In this document: positions 34,160 to 42,985 of the stretch, one piece after another
How the letters are laid out: each line of letters opens with the position of its first letter
Numbering within the stretch: position 1 is the first letter of the stretch
Assembly: GCA_016792625.1 (NCBI GenBank)
Contig: JAEUKK010000176.1
Span: 1-64,000 of the forward strand
Direction of reading: 5' to 3'
Source of the DNA: Deltaproteobacteria bacterium
GTDB taxonomy: Bacteria; Myxococcota_A; UBA796; UBA2385
Length of the DNA stretch: 64,000 nucleotides
Made by a program: the position numbers and the translations under genes
Notes under the pieces: model-generated
Told to the model about the DNA's origin: nothing
The model's input: the letters and a program-made list of their open reading frames with translations, nothing else
Databases searched by the model: none

Positions 34160-36115
34160 ATGACCCCGCCCAGCTCTGCCCGCACATCCGCCCGCTTGTC
34201 CCTGCTCATGGCCGCCGCCGCCGGCTGCTCGGACTACTCGTTCACCGGCAAAGAGGAGCCCAAGGGCGGCGGAGAGGAGCAGCCCACCGACAGCGGCGGC
34301 GACACCAGCGCCCCGCCCGACACCGACGCGCCCCCTCCGCCCGATGAGGAGTGCGACGGCATCGACAACAACGGCGATGGCCGGGTGGACGAGGGCTGGC
34401 CCGACATCGACGGCGACGGGGTCGCCGACTGCACCGACGAGGAGTGCGGGCTCGACCGCCCGACCCTGCGCAGCGAGGCCGCCGAGGACTGCGCCGGCTC
34501 GACCAGCACCAGCACCCCGCCCGCCGACCCCTGGTCGACCGTGGTCGAGTGGCAGTTCACCGGCGGCGCGGTCTACAGCACGCCCGCGGTGGGCGACCTC
34601 GACCAAGATGGCGCGCCTGAGGTCGTGTTCACCCACGCTGGCGCAGGCAGCCCCCTGCGGGTGGTCGACGGCCGCACCGGCGCCCTGCGCTGGGAGCTGC
34701 CCGGCGTCGACAACCAGAGCGGCGTGGCGCTGGGCGACATCGACGGCGACGGCCTGGGCGACATCATCGCCACCACGGGCAGCTGCTACACCGCGCACGA
34801 CGTGCTGGCCGTCGATCACACCGGCGCCATCAAGTGGCGGGTCGCGGGCAGCCCCGCCGCCTGCGAGACCTACCCGGTGCTCGTCGACCTCACCGGCGAC
34901 GGCACCGTCGAGGTCATCGTCAATGAGCACGTCTTCGAGGGCGCGACCGGCCGCCTGCTGCTGACCCTGCCGGTGGGGGCTGACAACTGGGGGGCGCCCG
35001 CCGCGGTCGACATGGACGGCGACGGCCTGTCCGAGATCATGCTCGGCAACGACCTGTTCAGCCACGACGGCGGCCTGCGCTTCACCTGCGGGGTGGCTGA
35101 CGTGGGCGGCTTCCCCCACCCGGTCAACGCCGACGCCGACCCCGAGGGTGAGATGTTGGTCGCCGGCAACGGGTCGATGACGCTCTGCGATGACGACGGC
35201 CGCGAGCTCTGGCGGCGGCCCTACAGCAGCTACGGCGCCCCGCTGGCCATCGCCGACTTCGACGACGATGGTGTACAAGAGTACGCCTTCGCCAAAACAA
35301 GCTCTCTCACGCTCATCCAGCCCGACAATACAACCCTGTGGAGCACCCCGGTCATCGACTACTCGGGCCTGGCCGGCGCCACCTCATGGGACATCGACCT
35401 CGACGGCGTGCCCGAGGTCGTCTACGCCGATGAAGAGGACATCCTCGTCTTTGACGGGGCGACCGGCGCGGTGGTGCTGCGCTTCGGCAGCCACGGCTCG
35501 GTGACCCTGGCCGAGACCCCGGCGGTGGCCGACGTCGACGGCGACGGTCAGGGCGAGCTGCTCTACGGCAGCAACACCTCGCTGACCGGCCTGACCGTCA
35601 TCGGCGGGGCCGGCGGCGACTGGCCCTTCGCGCCGACGGTCTACAACCAATACAGCTACTACGGCGACAACATCAACGAAGACCTCTCGGTGCCCCCGGG
35701 CGGCCCCGCCCCCTGGCTGAGCGAGGCCAACCTCTTCCGCGGGCAGCCCTCCGCCGTCTTCTTTGAGGCCGGCCTGCCCAACCTGCGGGTCGAGATCACC
35801 GACGTCTGCGCGGCCTCCTGCGCCGAAGACGGGGCGGTGGGCGTCGCCGGCCAGGCCTGGAATGACGGCGGGGTCGAGCTGCCCGCCGGCGTCGTGGTCG
35901 AGCTGTGGGGTTTTGTGGGCGGGGTCGAGACCTTCCTCGCCCGCGCCGTGCTGCCCGACCCCATCCCCGCGGGGGGCGCGGTGGCCCTCGAGCTCGAGGT
36001 CACCGTGGCCCAAGCCCGCGAGGGCCTGCGCCTGCAGGGTGACCTCGCCGGCGCGGTGGCCGAGTGCAAAGAGGACGACAACGCCGGCGACTGGTCCGGG
36101 GCGCTCTGCCCCTAA
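34160..36115 (+). CDS. FG-GAP/VCBS-repeat lipoprotein with CARDB-like C-terminus
   Basis: 651 residues. Signal with MAAAAGCSDY lipobox, then an acidic Thr/Pro linker and a short MopE-type motif (CDGIDNNGDGRVDEGWPD, DIDGDGVADC). A beta-propeller of FG-GAP/VCBS units follows with calcium loops such as GDLDQDGAPEVVF, GDIDGDGLGDIIA and DVDGDGQGELLY. The last ~130 residues (PNLRVEITDVCAASCAEDG, AGQAWNDGGVELPAGV) resemble a CARDB domain. Likely surface-exposed and adhesive. The ATG is preceded by GAGGAGG. Confidence 0.9.
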   Translation: MTPPSSARTSARLSLLMAAAAGCSDYSFTGKEEPKGGGEEQPTDSGGDTSAPPDTDAPPPPDEECDGIDNNGDGRVDEGWPDIDGDGVADCTDEECGLDRPTLRSEAAEDCAGSTSTSTPPADPWSTVVEWQFTGGAVYSTPAVGDLDQDGAPEVVFTHAGAGSPLRVVDGRTGALRWELPGVDNQSGVALGDIDGDGLGDIIATTGSCYTAHDVLAVDHTGAIKWRVAGSPAACETYPVLVDLTGDGTVEVIVNEHVFEGATGRLLLTLPVGADNWGAPAAVDMDGDGLSEIMLGNDLFSHDGGLRFTCGVADVGGFPHPVNADADPEGEMLVAGNGSMTLCDDDGRELWRRPYSSYGAPLAIADFDDDGVQEYAFAKTSSLTLIQPDNTTLWSTPVIDYSGLAGATSWDIDLDGVPEVVYADEEDILVFDGATGAVVLRFGSHGSVTLAETPAVADVDGDGQGELLYGSNTSLTGLTVIGGAGGDWPFAPTVYNQYSYYGDNINEDLSVPPGGPAPWLSEANLFRGQPSAVFFEAGLPNLRVEITDVCAASCAEDGAVGVAGQAWNDGGVELPAGVVVELWGFVGGVETFLARAVLPDPIPAGGAVALELEVTVAQAREGLRLQGDLAGAVAECKEDDNAGDWSGALCP

Positions 36116-36153
36116 TCCTGGCGTCGTTTGACTCGGCGCAGGCGCGCGAGGCG

Positions 36154-36178
36154 CCCGCTGGGGCCACCGCCCAGCGGG
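36154..36178. terminator. Bidirectional hairpin between convergent genes
   Basis: CCCGCTGGG and CCCAGCGGG form a perfect nine-base stem. It lies between the stop of the FG-GAP gene (36115) and that of the protease gene (36190), so it could stop both transcripts. Confidence 0.55.
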
Positions 36179-36189
36179 GCATCCGAGCC

Positions 36190-38664
36190 TCAGCGCCGCC
36201 GGCGCAGGCCCACCAGCCCGAGCAGGCCGAGGCCCAGCGCGAGCAGGCCGCCGCGGGGGGCCGGCGCGCCGCTGCAGGCGCAGCCGCTGACCTTGCCCTC
36301 GCTGTCGCTCAGGCCGTTGACCCCGCCGCTGTCGGTGGCGAGCCCGTCGTCGGGCTCCGCGCCATCGGCGCCGTCCGCGCCGTCGCCGCCGTCCGCGCCG
36401 TCGCCGCCGCTGTCCACGGTACCATCGGCTCCGTCCGCCCCGTCGGTGGTGCCGTCCGCCCCGTCGGTGGTGCCGTCCGTCCCGTCGGTGGTGCTGTCAT
36501 CGCCGCCCGAGCCGGTCTCGGCCCCGGTGGGCTCGCCAATCGCCCAGATCTCCACATCGTCGATGTTCCAGCCGCAGTACTCGACGTCGCGGTCGGTGGC
36601 GCCCATGGTCCAGCGCAGCTGCACGCTGGCCTCGTCGTCGGCATAGGCAGACAGGTCGATCTCTTGCAGCTCCCAGCCGCCGTCATCGACCGCGCCGGTG
36701 TTCTCCCACAGCGTGGCCCAGGTGCGGCCATCGGTGCTGATCGAGAGGCTGGCGTTGTCGTACTCCCCCTCTTCGACGCCGAGCCAGCGCCAGAAGCGCA
36801 GCTGGGTGCCGACCCGGCCGCTCAGGTCGATCGGCGCGGTGGTCAGGTGGGTGGCCCGCAGGTTGCTGTCGTAGTCGCCGGCGAGGTTGTAGCCATAGAC
36901 CTCGGCGCCGGTGTGGCCACGCTCGGGGTCCGCGACCCCGGTCGAGCCGCCGCGGCCCGCGGGCACACCCCAGGCCCAGTCGCCGTCGGCGGTCCAGCCC
37001 GGGTCGGCGCTCATGTCCCAGCCGACCTGCAGCTGGCGCTCGCCCACCAGCACCTGCACGGGGAGCTCGGCGTTGCCCGCCCCATCCGTGGTGTTCGTGA
37101 TGAAGAGCGTGGTGGCGTAGACCCCCTCGCTGAGCGCCGCGGCGCCCGCGCCGGCGCTGACGGTCAGGCTGTCGACCTCACCCGCCGAGAGCGAGGCGCT
37201 GGTGACGCTGAAGCTCAGGTAGGGGTCAGCGGCGCTGACCGTGTAGCTGAGCGGCGAGGTGCCGCGGTTGCGCACGCTGAGCGTGGCGCCGCCGGTGAAG
37301 GGCCCGCCGGCCGGGCCCTCGATCACGATGGCGCTCAGCGGGCTCACGTCGAGGCCGGTGCTCCAGGGTGACCAGGTGTCGACCACCTCGGCCCCGGTGC
37401 CCGCCGCGTCGAGGTAGTCCGAGACCCGCCCGCCGCTGCGGCCGCTGCCGTCCCAGTTCAGGGCGAAGCTGCCATACCAGTCCGACTCGTTGTTGCCGCA
37501 GGCCGCATACCCGCCGGTGAGCTGGCCGATGACGCGGTGGTCTTGGTTGAACAGCGGCGAGCCCGAGGACCCGCCCTCGGTGGTGCCCAGGTCCCAGTCG
37601 CCGATGCGCACGTGGCTGCCGCTGCTGCTCGTGCGGTCGCTGTAGTCCTCGGTGCGGGTGGTGCCGTCCTCTTCGAAGGAGATCGCCTTCTCGTCGGTGT
37701 TGGGGTGGTGGATACCGACGGCGAGGGTGGCGTCATCTCCAGACCGGTCCCAGCCGGCGTAGCTCACCTCAAAATCCGGGTCGGGGATCGAGTCAAGCTC
37801 GATGAGGGTGAAGTCGCTGGTGCTCCACCCGGCGAGGTAGGTCGCCCCCTCGGTGTACTCATCGAGGCTGCCGCCGCCGAGGCGCCCGCAGGTCGGGCTC
37901 TCGAAGTTCCAATACACGACGACGCTGTCGTCGTTGCGGGTGCTCACGCCGCAGTGGTTGGCGGTGAGGAAGTAGGGCGTGCCGTCCTGCGCGGTGTTGT
38001 TGATCATCGCGCCCGAGCAAGCGAGGTAGCCCTCATAGGCGTAGACCGCCGCGGCGTGGATCTCCTCCTCCCACTCGTCGCCCTCAGGGCAGACCGTGTC
38101 GACGTTGCACGAGCCGGCGGGGGGCGCGGGCAGCTCGGCCGCCCGCAGGCCGAAGCCGCGGTAGCCGACGTTGACCTGGGTGAGCCGCAGCTTGAGGGCG
38201 GGCACCTGGGCGGCGGGCAGCACCAGCTCGACCAGCAGCTCGTCGCCGGGCACGATGGGCGTCCAGACCTGCCCGCTGGCCGAGCGGGCGCGGGTGATCG
38301 GCTTGCTGCGCCAGCTGCCGTCGGCCGAAGACAGCGTCAGGGTCGCCCCCTTCGGCAGGTCAGCCTCGGTGAAGGCGAGGTTGAGGCTGGCCGCGCCGGC
38401 CGAGCCCACGCGCAGGCGCCAGCGGCGGCGGCCGTCGGGCAGCGTGTCCCACCAGCCGGCGGTGGCCGGGCTGAGGTCGACCGCCTTGGGCTCAGCGAAG
38501 CGGTAGGGGCGGCCCGGGGGCTGGGCGGCGTCTTCGGCGAGCCGGGCCCGCAGGTCGACCGGGGGCACCGAGAGCAGCGGCACGGCGGGCCCCTGGGCGC
38601 GCGCGGGGGCCCCCGAGGCGGAGAGGAGAGCGGCGAGGCCGAGCAGCGAGGCGAGGGCAGACAA
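36190..38664 (-). CDS. Secreted trypsin-fold protease with MYXO-CTERM sorting tail
   Basis: 824 residues. Signal peptide (to about 23) and an N-terminal propeptide-like region with beta strands. A lysyl-endopeptidase-type chymotrypsin fold follows, with H237 (LTANHC), D284 (STSDFTLIEL) and S367 (EGGSSGSP). A jelly-roll or MAM-like beta domain (about 555-720) and a T/D/G-repeat linker come next. The end is a MYXO-CTERM tail (GCACSGAPAP, hydrophobic helix, RRRR). That tail is cut by myxosortase and marks proteins for the Myxococcota cell surface. Lys specificity is only suggested. The start is probably TTG, with GGAG seven bases upstream. Confidence 0.93.
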   Translation of the reverse strand: MSALASLLGLAALLSASGAPARAQGPAVPLLSVPPVDLRARLAEDAAQPPGRPYRFAEPKAVDLSPATAGWWDTLPDGRRRWRLRVGSAGAASLNLAFTEADLPKGATLTLSSADGSWRSKPITRARSASGQVWTPIVPGDELLVELVLPAAQVPALKLRLTQVNVGYRGFGLRAAELPAPPAGSCNVDTVCPEGDEWEEEIHAAAVYAYEGYLACSGAMINNTAQDGTPYFLTANHCGVSTRNDDSVVVYWNFESPTCGRLGGGSLDEYTEGATYLAGWSTSDFTLIELDSIPDPDFEVSYAGWDRSGDDATLAVGIHHPNTDEKAISFEEDGTTRTEDYSDRTSSSGSHVRIGDWDLGTTEGGSSGSPLFNQDHRVIGQLTGGYAACGNNESDWYGSFALNWDGSGRSGGRVSDYLDAAGTGAEVVDTWSPWSTGLDVSPLSAIVIEGPAGGPFTGGATLSVRNRGTSPLSYTVSAADPYLSFSVTSASLSAGEVDSLTVSAGAGAAALSEGVYATTLFITNTTDGAGNAELPVQVLVGERQLQVGWDMSADPGWTADGDWAWGVPAGRGGSTGVADPERGHTGAEVYGYNLAGDYDSNLRATHLTTAPIDLSGRVGTQLRFWRWLGVEEGEYDNASLSISTDGRTWATLWENTGAVDDGGWELQEIDLSAYADDEASVQLRWTMGATDRDVEYCGWNIDDVEIWAIGEPTGAETGSGGDDSTTDGTDGTTDGADGTTDGADGADGTVDSGGDGADGGDGADGADGAEPDDGLATDSGGVNGLSDSEGKVSGCACSGAPAPRGGLLALGLGLLGLVGLRRRR

Positions 38665-38773
38665 GGGCGGGCTCCGGTCCAGGGGGGCAGGGCGCGGGGC
38701 GCCCCAGCGGCCCGCCGAGCTTAGGCGAGGCCCGGACCGGCGTCGCTGACCGGATCGTCAAGCCGTCGTGACG

Positions 38774-38816
38774 AGCGGGCCAGGCTGTTGCCGAGCGGGA
38801 AACAGCCCGGCCCGCT
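38774..38816 (-). terminator. Strong hairpin downstream of the formate-THF ligase gene
   Basis: AGCGGGCCAGGCTGTT pairs with AACAGCCCGGCCCGCT, 16 bases with one mismatch, around an 11-base loop. It starts 13 bases past the fhs stop. No T-run follows, as is usual in very GC-rich genomes. Confidence 0.6.
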
Positions 38817-38828
38817 GTGGCCCCACCG

Positions 38829-40469
38829 CTACTCGACTCCCACGATCTGACCGTCCACCACGTCGACGTCGAGCGCGCTCGGCCGCTTGGGCAAGCCGGG
38901 CATGCGCACGATCTCGCCGGTCATCACCACAATGAAGCCGGCGCCCACCGCCTCGCGCAGGCCCTCGACGTGCAGCGTGTGGCCGACCGGCGCGCCGAGC
39001 ACCCCGGGCGTGTCGGTCAGCGAGCTCTGGGTCTTGGCGACGCAGAGGGGCAGGCCCTCAAAGCCGAGCTTGCGGATGCGCTGCAGATCGGCCCGGGCCT
39101 GGCGCGAGAGCGCGACGCCCGCGGCGCCGTAGGCCCCAGCGGCCAGGGCGCGCAGCTTGTCCTCGAGGGGGGCGGCCCGGTCATAGAGCGGGGTGAAGGC
39201 CGGGCGCGGGTCGACCGCGGCGGCGACCACCGCCTCGGCCAAGGCGCGGGCGCCGGCGCCCCCGCGGGCGTAGTGATCGCTGGGCACGCAGGCCACCCCC
39301 TGCTCGGCCAAAAGGTTGACCAGCAGGTCAAGCTCATCCTGCGTATCGGTGGGGAAGCGGTTGATCGCCACCACGCAGGGCGGGCCGAAGCGCCGCACCG
39401 TGGCGAGGTGGTGCAGCAAGTTGGGCAGGCCGGCGCGCAGCGCGCCCAGGTCCGGCGTCGACAGCGCGGCCAGGGGCTGGCCGCCGTGCAGCTTGAGCGC
39501 CCGCACCGTGGCGACCAAGACGACGGCGGCGGGCCGCAGCTCGGTCTGGGCGCAGAGGATGTCGAAGAACTTCTCGCCGCCCAGATCCATGCCGAAGCCG
39601 GCCTCGGTCACCACCCAGTCGGCGAGGTGCAGGGCCATGCGGGTGGCGATGAGGCTGTTGGCCCCGTGCGCGATGTTGGCGAAGGGACCGCCGTGCACCA
39701 GCGCGGGCACGCCCTCGTTGCCCTGCACGAGGTTGGGCCGCAGGGCGTCGCGCAGCAGCGCGGTCATCGCGCCCACGGCGCCCAGGTCGGCGGCGGTGAC
39801 CGCCTTGCGCTCGGCGGTGAAGCCGACGACGATCCGGCCCAGGCGCGCGCGCAGGTCGGCCTCGTCTGCAGACAGGCAGAGCACCGCCATCACCTCGCTG
39901 GCCGCGGTGATGTCGAAGTTGGCCTCGCGCGGCGCGCCGTTGGCCGTGCCGCCCAGGCCCACGATGACCTGCCGCAGGGCGCGGTCGTTCATGTCCATCA
40001 CCCGGCGCCAGAGCACGCGGCCGGGGTCGAGCCGCGGCGCGCTGCCGTGGTGGATGTGGTTGTCGACCATGGCGGCGAGCAGGTTGTGCGCGGCGGTGAT
40101 CGCGTGCAGGTCGCCGGTGAAGTGCAGGTTGATCTCGGCCGAGGGCTGCAGCCGGCAGGCGCCGCCGCCGGTGCCGCCGCCCTTGACGCCGAAGACGGGC
40201 CCAAGCGAGGGCTCGCGCAGGGCGAGGCAGGCGCGCAGGCCCATGCTGTGGAGGGCCTCGCCGAGGCCGATGCTGGTGGTCGTCTTGCCCTCGCCGGCGG
40301 GGGTGGGCGTGAGCGCGCTGACCAAGATCAGGCGGGCGGGGGCCGCGCTGGCGCGGGGGCGGGCCAGCGCAGTCAGCTCGACCTTGGCCTTGTCGCGGCC
40401 GTAGGGCAGCAACACATCGTCAGTGAGGCCAAGGTCAGCGGCGACGGCAGAGATCGGGCGCGGGGGCAT
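38829..40469 (-). CDS. fhs: Formate-tetrahydrofolate ligase
   Basis: 546 residues, close to the family norm of about 556. The ATP-binding loop TPTPAGEGKTTTSIGLGEAL (54-73) is diagnostic. FGVKGGGTGGGACRLQP, LHFTGDLHAITAAHNLLAA and GPFANIAHGANSL agree. It uses ATP to make 10-formyl-THF from formate (EC 6.3.4.3), feeding purine or C1 metabolism. Start ATG 40469 is supported by GAGGTG just upstream and by family length. The reading frame stays open for a further 437 codons upstream through repeats only because the DNA is so GC-rich. Confidence 0.97.
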   Translation of the reverse strand: MPPRPISAVAADLGLTDDVLLPYGRDKAKVELTALARPRASAAPARLILVSALTPTPAGEGKTTTSIGLGEALHSMGLRACLALREPSLGPVFGVKGGGTGGGACRLQPSAEINLHFTGDLHAITAAHNLLAAMVDNHIHHGSAPRLDPGRVLWRRVMDMNDRALRQVIVGLGGTANGAPREANFDITAASEVMAVLCLSADEADLRARLGRIVVGFTAERKAVTAADLGAVGAMTALLRDALRPNLVQGNEGVPALVHGGPFANIAHGANSLIATRMALHLADWVVTEAGFGMDLGGEKFFDILCAQTELRPAAVVLVATVRALKLHGGQPLAALSTPDLGALRAGLPNLLHHLATVRRFGPPCVVAINRFPTDTQDELDLLVNLLAEQGVACVPSDHYARGGAGARALAEAVVAAAVDPRPAFTPLYDRAAPLEDKLRALAAGAYGAAGVALSRQARADLQRIRKLGFEGLPLCVAKTQSSLTDTPGVLGAPVGHTLHVEGLREAVGAGFIVVMTGEIVRMPGLPKRPSALDVDVVDGQIVGVE

Positions 40470-40599
40470 GCACACCTCAGGGCAGCGGGGACGGCGCCCC
40501 TGCCTATGCCGAGGCGGGGGCCCGGTCGCGGGCGGGGTCTGGGCGCGCCCCTCCGCTGCGCTGCGGGTCGGCCCCCGCTGGGGTTCGCGGGCCGATCCG

Positions 40600-40618
40600 C
40601 CGCGGCCAAGGTCCGCGG
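40600..40618 (+). repeat. Palindromic intergenic repeat (REP-like), copy 2
   Basis: CCGCGGCCAAGGTCCGCGG, identical to the copies at 4207-4225 (inverted) and 56762-56780. The surroundings share GATCC and GGGCCCG blocks with other GC-rich intergenic DNA here. Confidence 0.6.
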
Positions 40619-40745
40619 CGGGCCCGCTCCGCCGGGCGGTGCCCGGCCGGCGAAGCCGCCGGGCAGGCCCGGCGGGTTTCGCCGCCAGGCGTGCCCGGCC
40701 GGCTGCGCCGCCCGTTGGGGGCCTCGCGCGGTTTTTCTTGCGCGG

Positions 40746-40889
40746 GGTGCGACCTTTCGCGCTCGGCGCGGCCTCTTCGCGGGGCGCTCCTTTTCGCTTG
40801 GCGCGGCCTGTTCGTTTGGTGCGGTCCTTGCGCATGGCGTGGCCTCTTCGCTTGGTGCGGTCCTTTCGCTTGGCGCGGCCTCTTCTGAC
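40746..40889 (-). repeat. 18-bp minisatellite, eight units
   Basis: Units such as GGTGCGGTCCTTTCGCTT and GGCGCGGCCTCTTCGCTT follow each other. Sizes are 19, 18, 17, then 18 for the rest, so the reading phase is kept overall. On the minus strand one frame reads repeated K-R-x-x-R-x hexads, like basic histone-tail repeats. No stop codon or independent start defines a gene. Confidence 0.8.
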
Positions 40890-40896
40890 CGGGGTC

Positions 40897-41221
40897 GCGC
40901 CGGCGGGCGCTGTCTCGTCGTTGATGCCGGGGGCCTCCGTTGTGGGCGGCTTGGCTGCGCGGGCCGGCATCTTCGTGGCCTTTGATGCCGGGGGCCGCCG
41001 GCCCCCAGGCCCCCGGCCAAGGGGCCCGCGGGGCCCCTTGGATCCCCCGCCAAAGAGGGGCCAGCGGGCAGGCTTCGCGCGGCGCATGGCAGCGCCGCGC
41101 GCCAGCCCGCAAAGGCCCCCCTTTGGAAACCCCCCACAACCGGCGCGTTTTGGGGTTCGTGTGGGCGATGGCGCTGTCGCCGCGAAGGCCTCGGCTCTCG
41201 CGGGTGCGCCCTTGAGGGGGC
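40897..41221. repeat. Composite repeat unit 1
   Basis: Starts GCGCCGGCGGGCGCTGTCTC and repeats at 41222 and 41609. It contains GATGCCGGGGGC boxes, the nested inverted GGGCCCC arms and the CGCCGCGCG end found inverted at the left window edge. It reads through to CTTGAGGGGG. Confidence 0.85.
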
Positions 41222-41608
41222 GCGCCGGCGGGCGCTGTCTCGTCGGTGATGCCAGGGGCCTCCTTTGTAAGCGGCTCGGCTGCGCGGGCCGGCATCTTCG
41301 TGGCCTTTGATGCCGGGGGCCCCCTTTGTGGGCAGCTTGGCTGCGCGGGCCGGCATCTTCGTGGCCTTTGATGCCGGGGGCCGCCGGCCCCCAGGCCCCC
41401 GGCCAAGGGGCCGGCGGGGCCCCTTGGATCCCCCGCCAAAGAGGGGCCAGCGGGCAGGCTTCGCGCGGCGCATGGCAGCGCCGCGCGCCAGCCCGCAAAG
41501 GCCCCCCTTTGGAAACCCCCCGGAGGCGGCGCGTGTTGGGGCTGTTGTGGGCGATGAGGGGGCTCGCCGCGAAGGCCTCGGCCTTGGTCGGTGCGCCCGT
41601 GAGGGCGC
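41222..41608. repeat. Composite repeat unit 2
   Basis: Second copy of the preceding unit, with an inner duplication of the GGCCGGCATCTTCGTGGCC box, which makes it longer (387 against 325 bp). Confidence 0.85.
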
Positions 41609-41645
41609 GCGCCGGCGGGCGCTGTCTCGTCGTGGATGCCGGGGG
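41609..41645. repeat. Composite repeat, partial third unit
   Basis: The first ~37 bases of the unit recur and stop 11 bases before the end of the lectin-lipoprotein gene. Confidence 0.8.
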
Positions 41646-41655
41646 ACGGCGGCCC

Positions 41656-42822
41656 TCAACCCTCGCAGATGGAGTAGTAGGGCTGGCCTTGGCCGGCGGC
41701 GCAGGTGCAGGGGTAGTCGTTCCAGCAGCCGCCGGACTGCCAGCCGAGCACGCCGCAGTCCTCTTCGGTGGTGGGCACACACTCGAGGCCGTGGCCGTTG
41801 TTGGGCTCGGACGCGCACCAGTTGGTGTAGTCCCAGGCCGCGCCGGACTCCCAGGTCCAGGCGCCCTCGGCGGTCAGGTCGTTGGCGCCCATCCACCAGT
41901 AGGTGCTGGCGTAGGTGGCGGCGGTGGTGGCCAGCCACGCGTCCTCGGCGCTGTCTTCGACGTCGGCGAGGTGGTAGCCGACCGCGGTGCAGGTGGCCTG
42001 GGCCCCCGCCCAGTCGGTGCCGGTGGTGCAGAAGAGGTAGGGCTGGGTGCCCCGGTGCTCGACCACGCAGGGGCAGGCGGCAGTGTCGTCGGCGAGGCCC
42101 GAGCAGTCGTCGTCGCGCGCGTCGCAGTCCTCCCGTTTGCCGGGGAAGACCGTGGGGTCGGCGTCGTCGCAGTCGCCGCTGGATGTGGCCCAGCCCGGGC
42201 CCGGGTCGCAGGCCTCGATCGGGGCGCCGCCCCCGCCCACGCCGTCGCCGTCGGCGTCGGGCCACCAGGTGGGGGGCACGACGCCCTCGTCGATCTCGTC
42301 GTCGCAGTCGTCGTCTTGGTCGTTGCACAGCTCGGGGGCGCCCGGCGCGCGCAGGGGGTCGAGGTCGTCGCAGTCGGCGTCGTTGTCGACGGTGCCGGCG
42401 GGGGCGGCGCAGCCCTCTTCCCCGCCGGGGGCGCCAAAGCCGTCGCCGTCGCCGTCGGTGTACCAGCGCAGCAGCACGCCCTCGTCGATCTCAGCGTCGC
42501 AGTCGTCGTCTTGGCCGTTGCACAGCTCGGGGGCGCCCGGGTAGCGCGCCGCGTTGGCGTCGTCGCAGTCGGCGCTGGCGGGGGCGCCGTCGGCGTCGGC
42601 GTCGACCGCGTCAGCGCCGTCAGCACCGTCGTCGGCGGTGTCTTCGGCTGCCGCACCGCCATCGGCGCCCGGCCCGTCGCTGTTGGCCAGCTTGAGCGGC
42701 CCGGGCGGCGCGCAGCCGGCCAGGGCGAGCAGCAGCGCCGCCGCGCGCAGGGCCGCGGCCCGCCCGGGCGACCGGCCGGTGGGGGCACCGACGGTCTGGT
42801 TCACCGCGTGCGGGCTGTGCAT
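41656..42822 (-). CDS. C-type-lectin-domain lipoprotein with MopE-type motifs
   Basis: 388 residues. Signal ending in LALAGCAPP. Three MopE-type calcium or metal motifs follow in tandem (ELCNGQDDDCDAEIDEG, ELCNDQDDDCDDEIDEG and the DCDARDDDCSGLADD block), each with DADGDG/DGDGDG loops. The last ~130 residues form a C-type lectin fold: WAGAQATCTAVGYHL, WWMGANDL, WTWESG and NWCASEPNN, with Cys pairs and the final GCWNDYPCTC. Probably binds carbohydrate at the cell surface. The ATG has GGAG six bases upstream. It is one of many Asp-rich lipoproteins here. Confidence 0.92.
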   Translation of the reverse strand: MHSPHAVNQTVGAPTGRSPGRAAALRAAALLLALAGCAPPGPLKLANSDGPGADGGAAAEDTADDGADGADAVDADADGAPASADCDDANAARYPGAPELCNGQDDDCDAEIDEGVLLRWYTDGDGDGFGAPGGEEGCAAPAGTVDNDADCDDLDPLRAPGAPELCNDQDDDCDDEIDEGVVPPTWWPDADGDGVGGGGAPIEACDPGPGWATSSGDCDDADPTVFPGKREDCDARDDDCSGLADDTAACPCVVEHRGTQPYLFCTTGTDWAGAQATCTAVGYHLADVEDSAEDAWLATTAATYASTYWWMGANDLTAEGAWTWESGAAWDYTNWCASEPNNGHGLECVPTTEEDCGVLGWQSGGCWNDYPCTCAAGQGQPYYSICEG

Positions 42823-42870
42823 CCGAAGCTCCTCCGCGGCGCTGGGCCGGCGGTGCTCAGCCTACCACGC
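42823..42870. other. Short upstream region of the lectin gene
   Basis: Between the lectin start and the inverted 122-bp-type repeat there is only the ribosome-binding site and no recognisable promoter element. Confidence 0.4.
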
Positions 42871-42985
42871 GCCTCGCGCGCGCCAGCCCGGCCAGAGGGC
42901 CGCCGCAGGCGGGCCGCGCAGCGGCCGAGGGCGCAGCCCGAGCCCGGCGGACGGGCGCCGGGCGCCGCAGGCGACCGGGGCGCCC
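42871..42985 (-). repeat. Diverged inverted copy of the 122-bp repeat
   Basis: The complementary strand aligns with the 18090 and 20485 repeat. The first ~43 bases (GCCTCGCGCGCGCCAGC and onward) differ at about three sites, and the end keeps GGCGCCCC-type boxes. The middle is more diverged. Confidence 0.7.

Larger units (their letters stand above)
40470..41655. other. Gene-free repeat region
   Basis: About 1.2 kb between the fhs start and the lectin-gene stop, with no credible gene on either strand. It contains the REP-like palindrome (40600), an 18-bp minisatellite (40746-40889) and two composite repeat units (40897-41608). All six frames are open for long stretches because of GC content, so open frames here are not evidence of coding. 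Confidence 0.7.

Noticed and set aside
40470..41780. An N-terminal extension of formate-THF ligase of over 400 residues, including basic repeats
   Set aside because: The ligase is complete from ATG 40469 with a ribosome-binding site. The extension is translated repeat DNA without a domain and is open in all frames.
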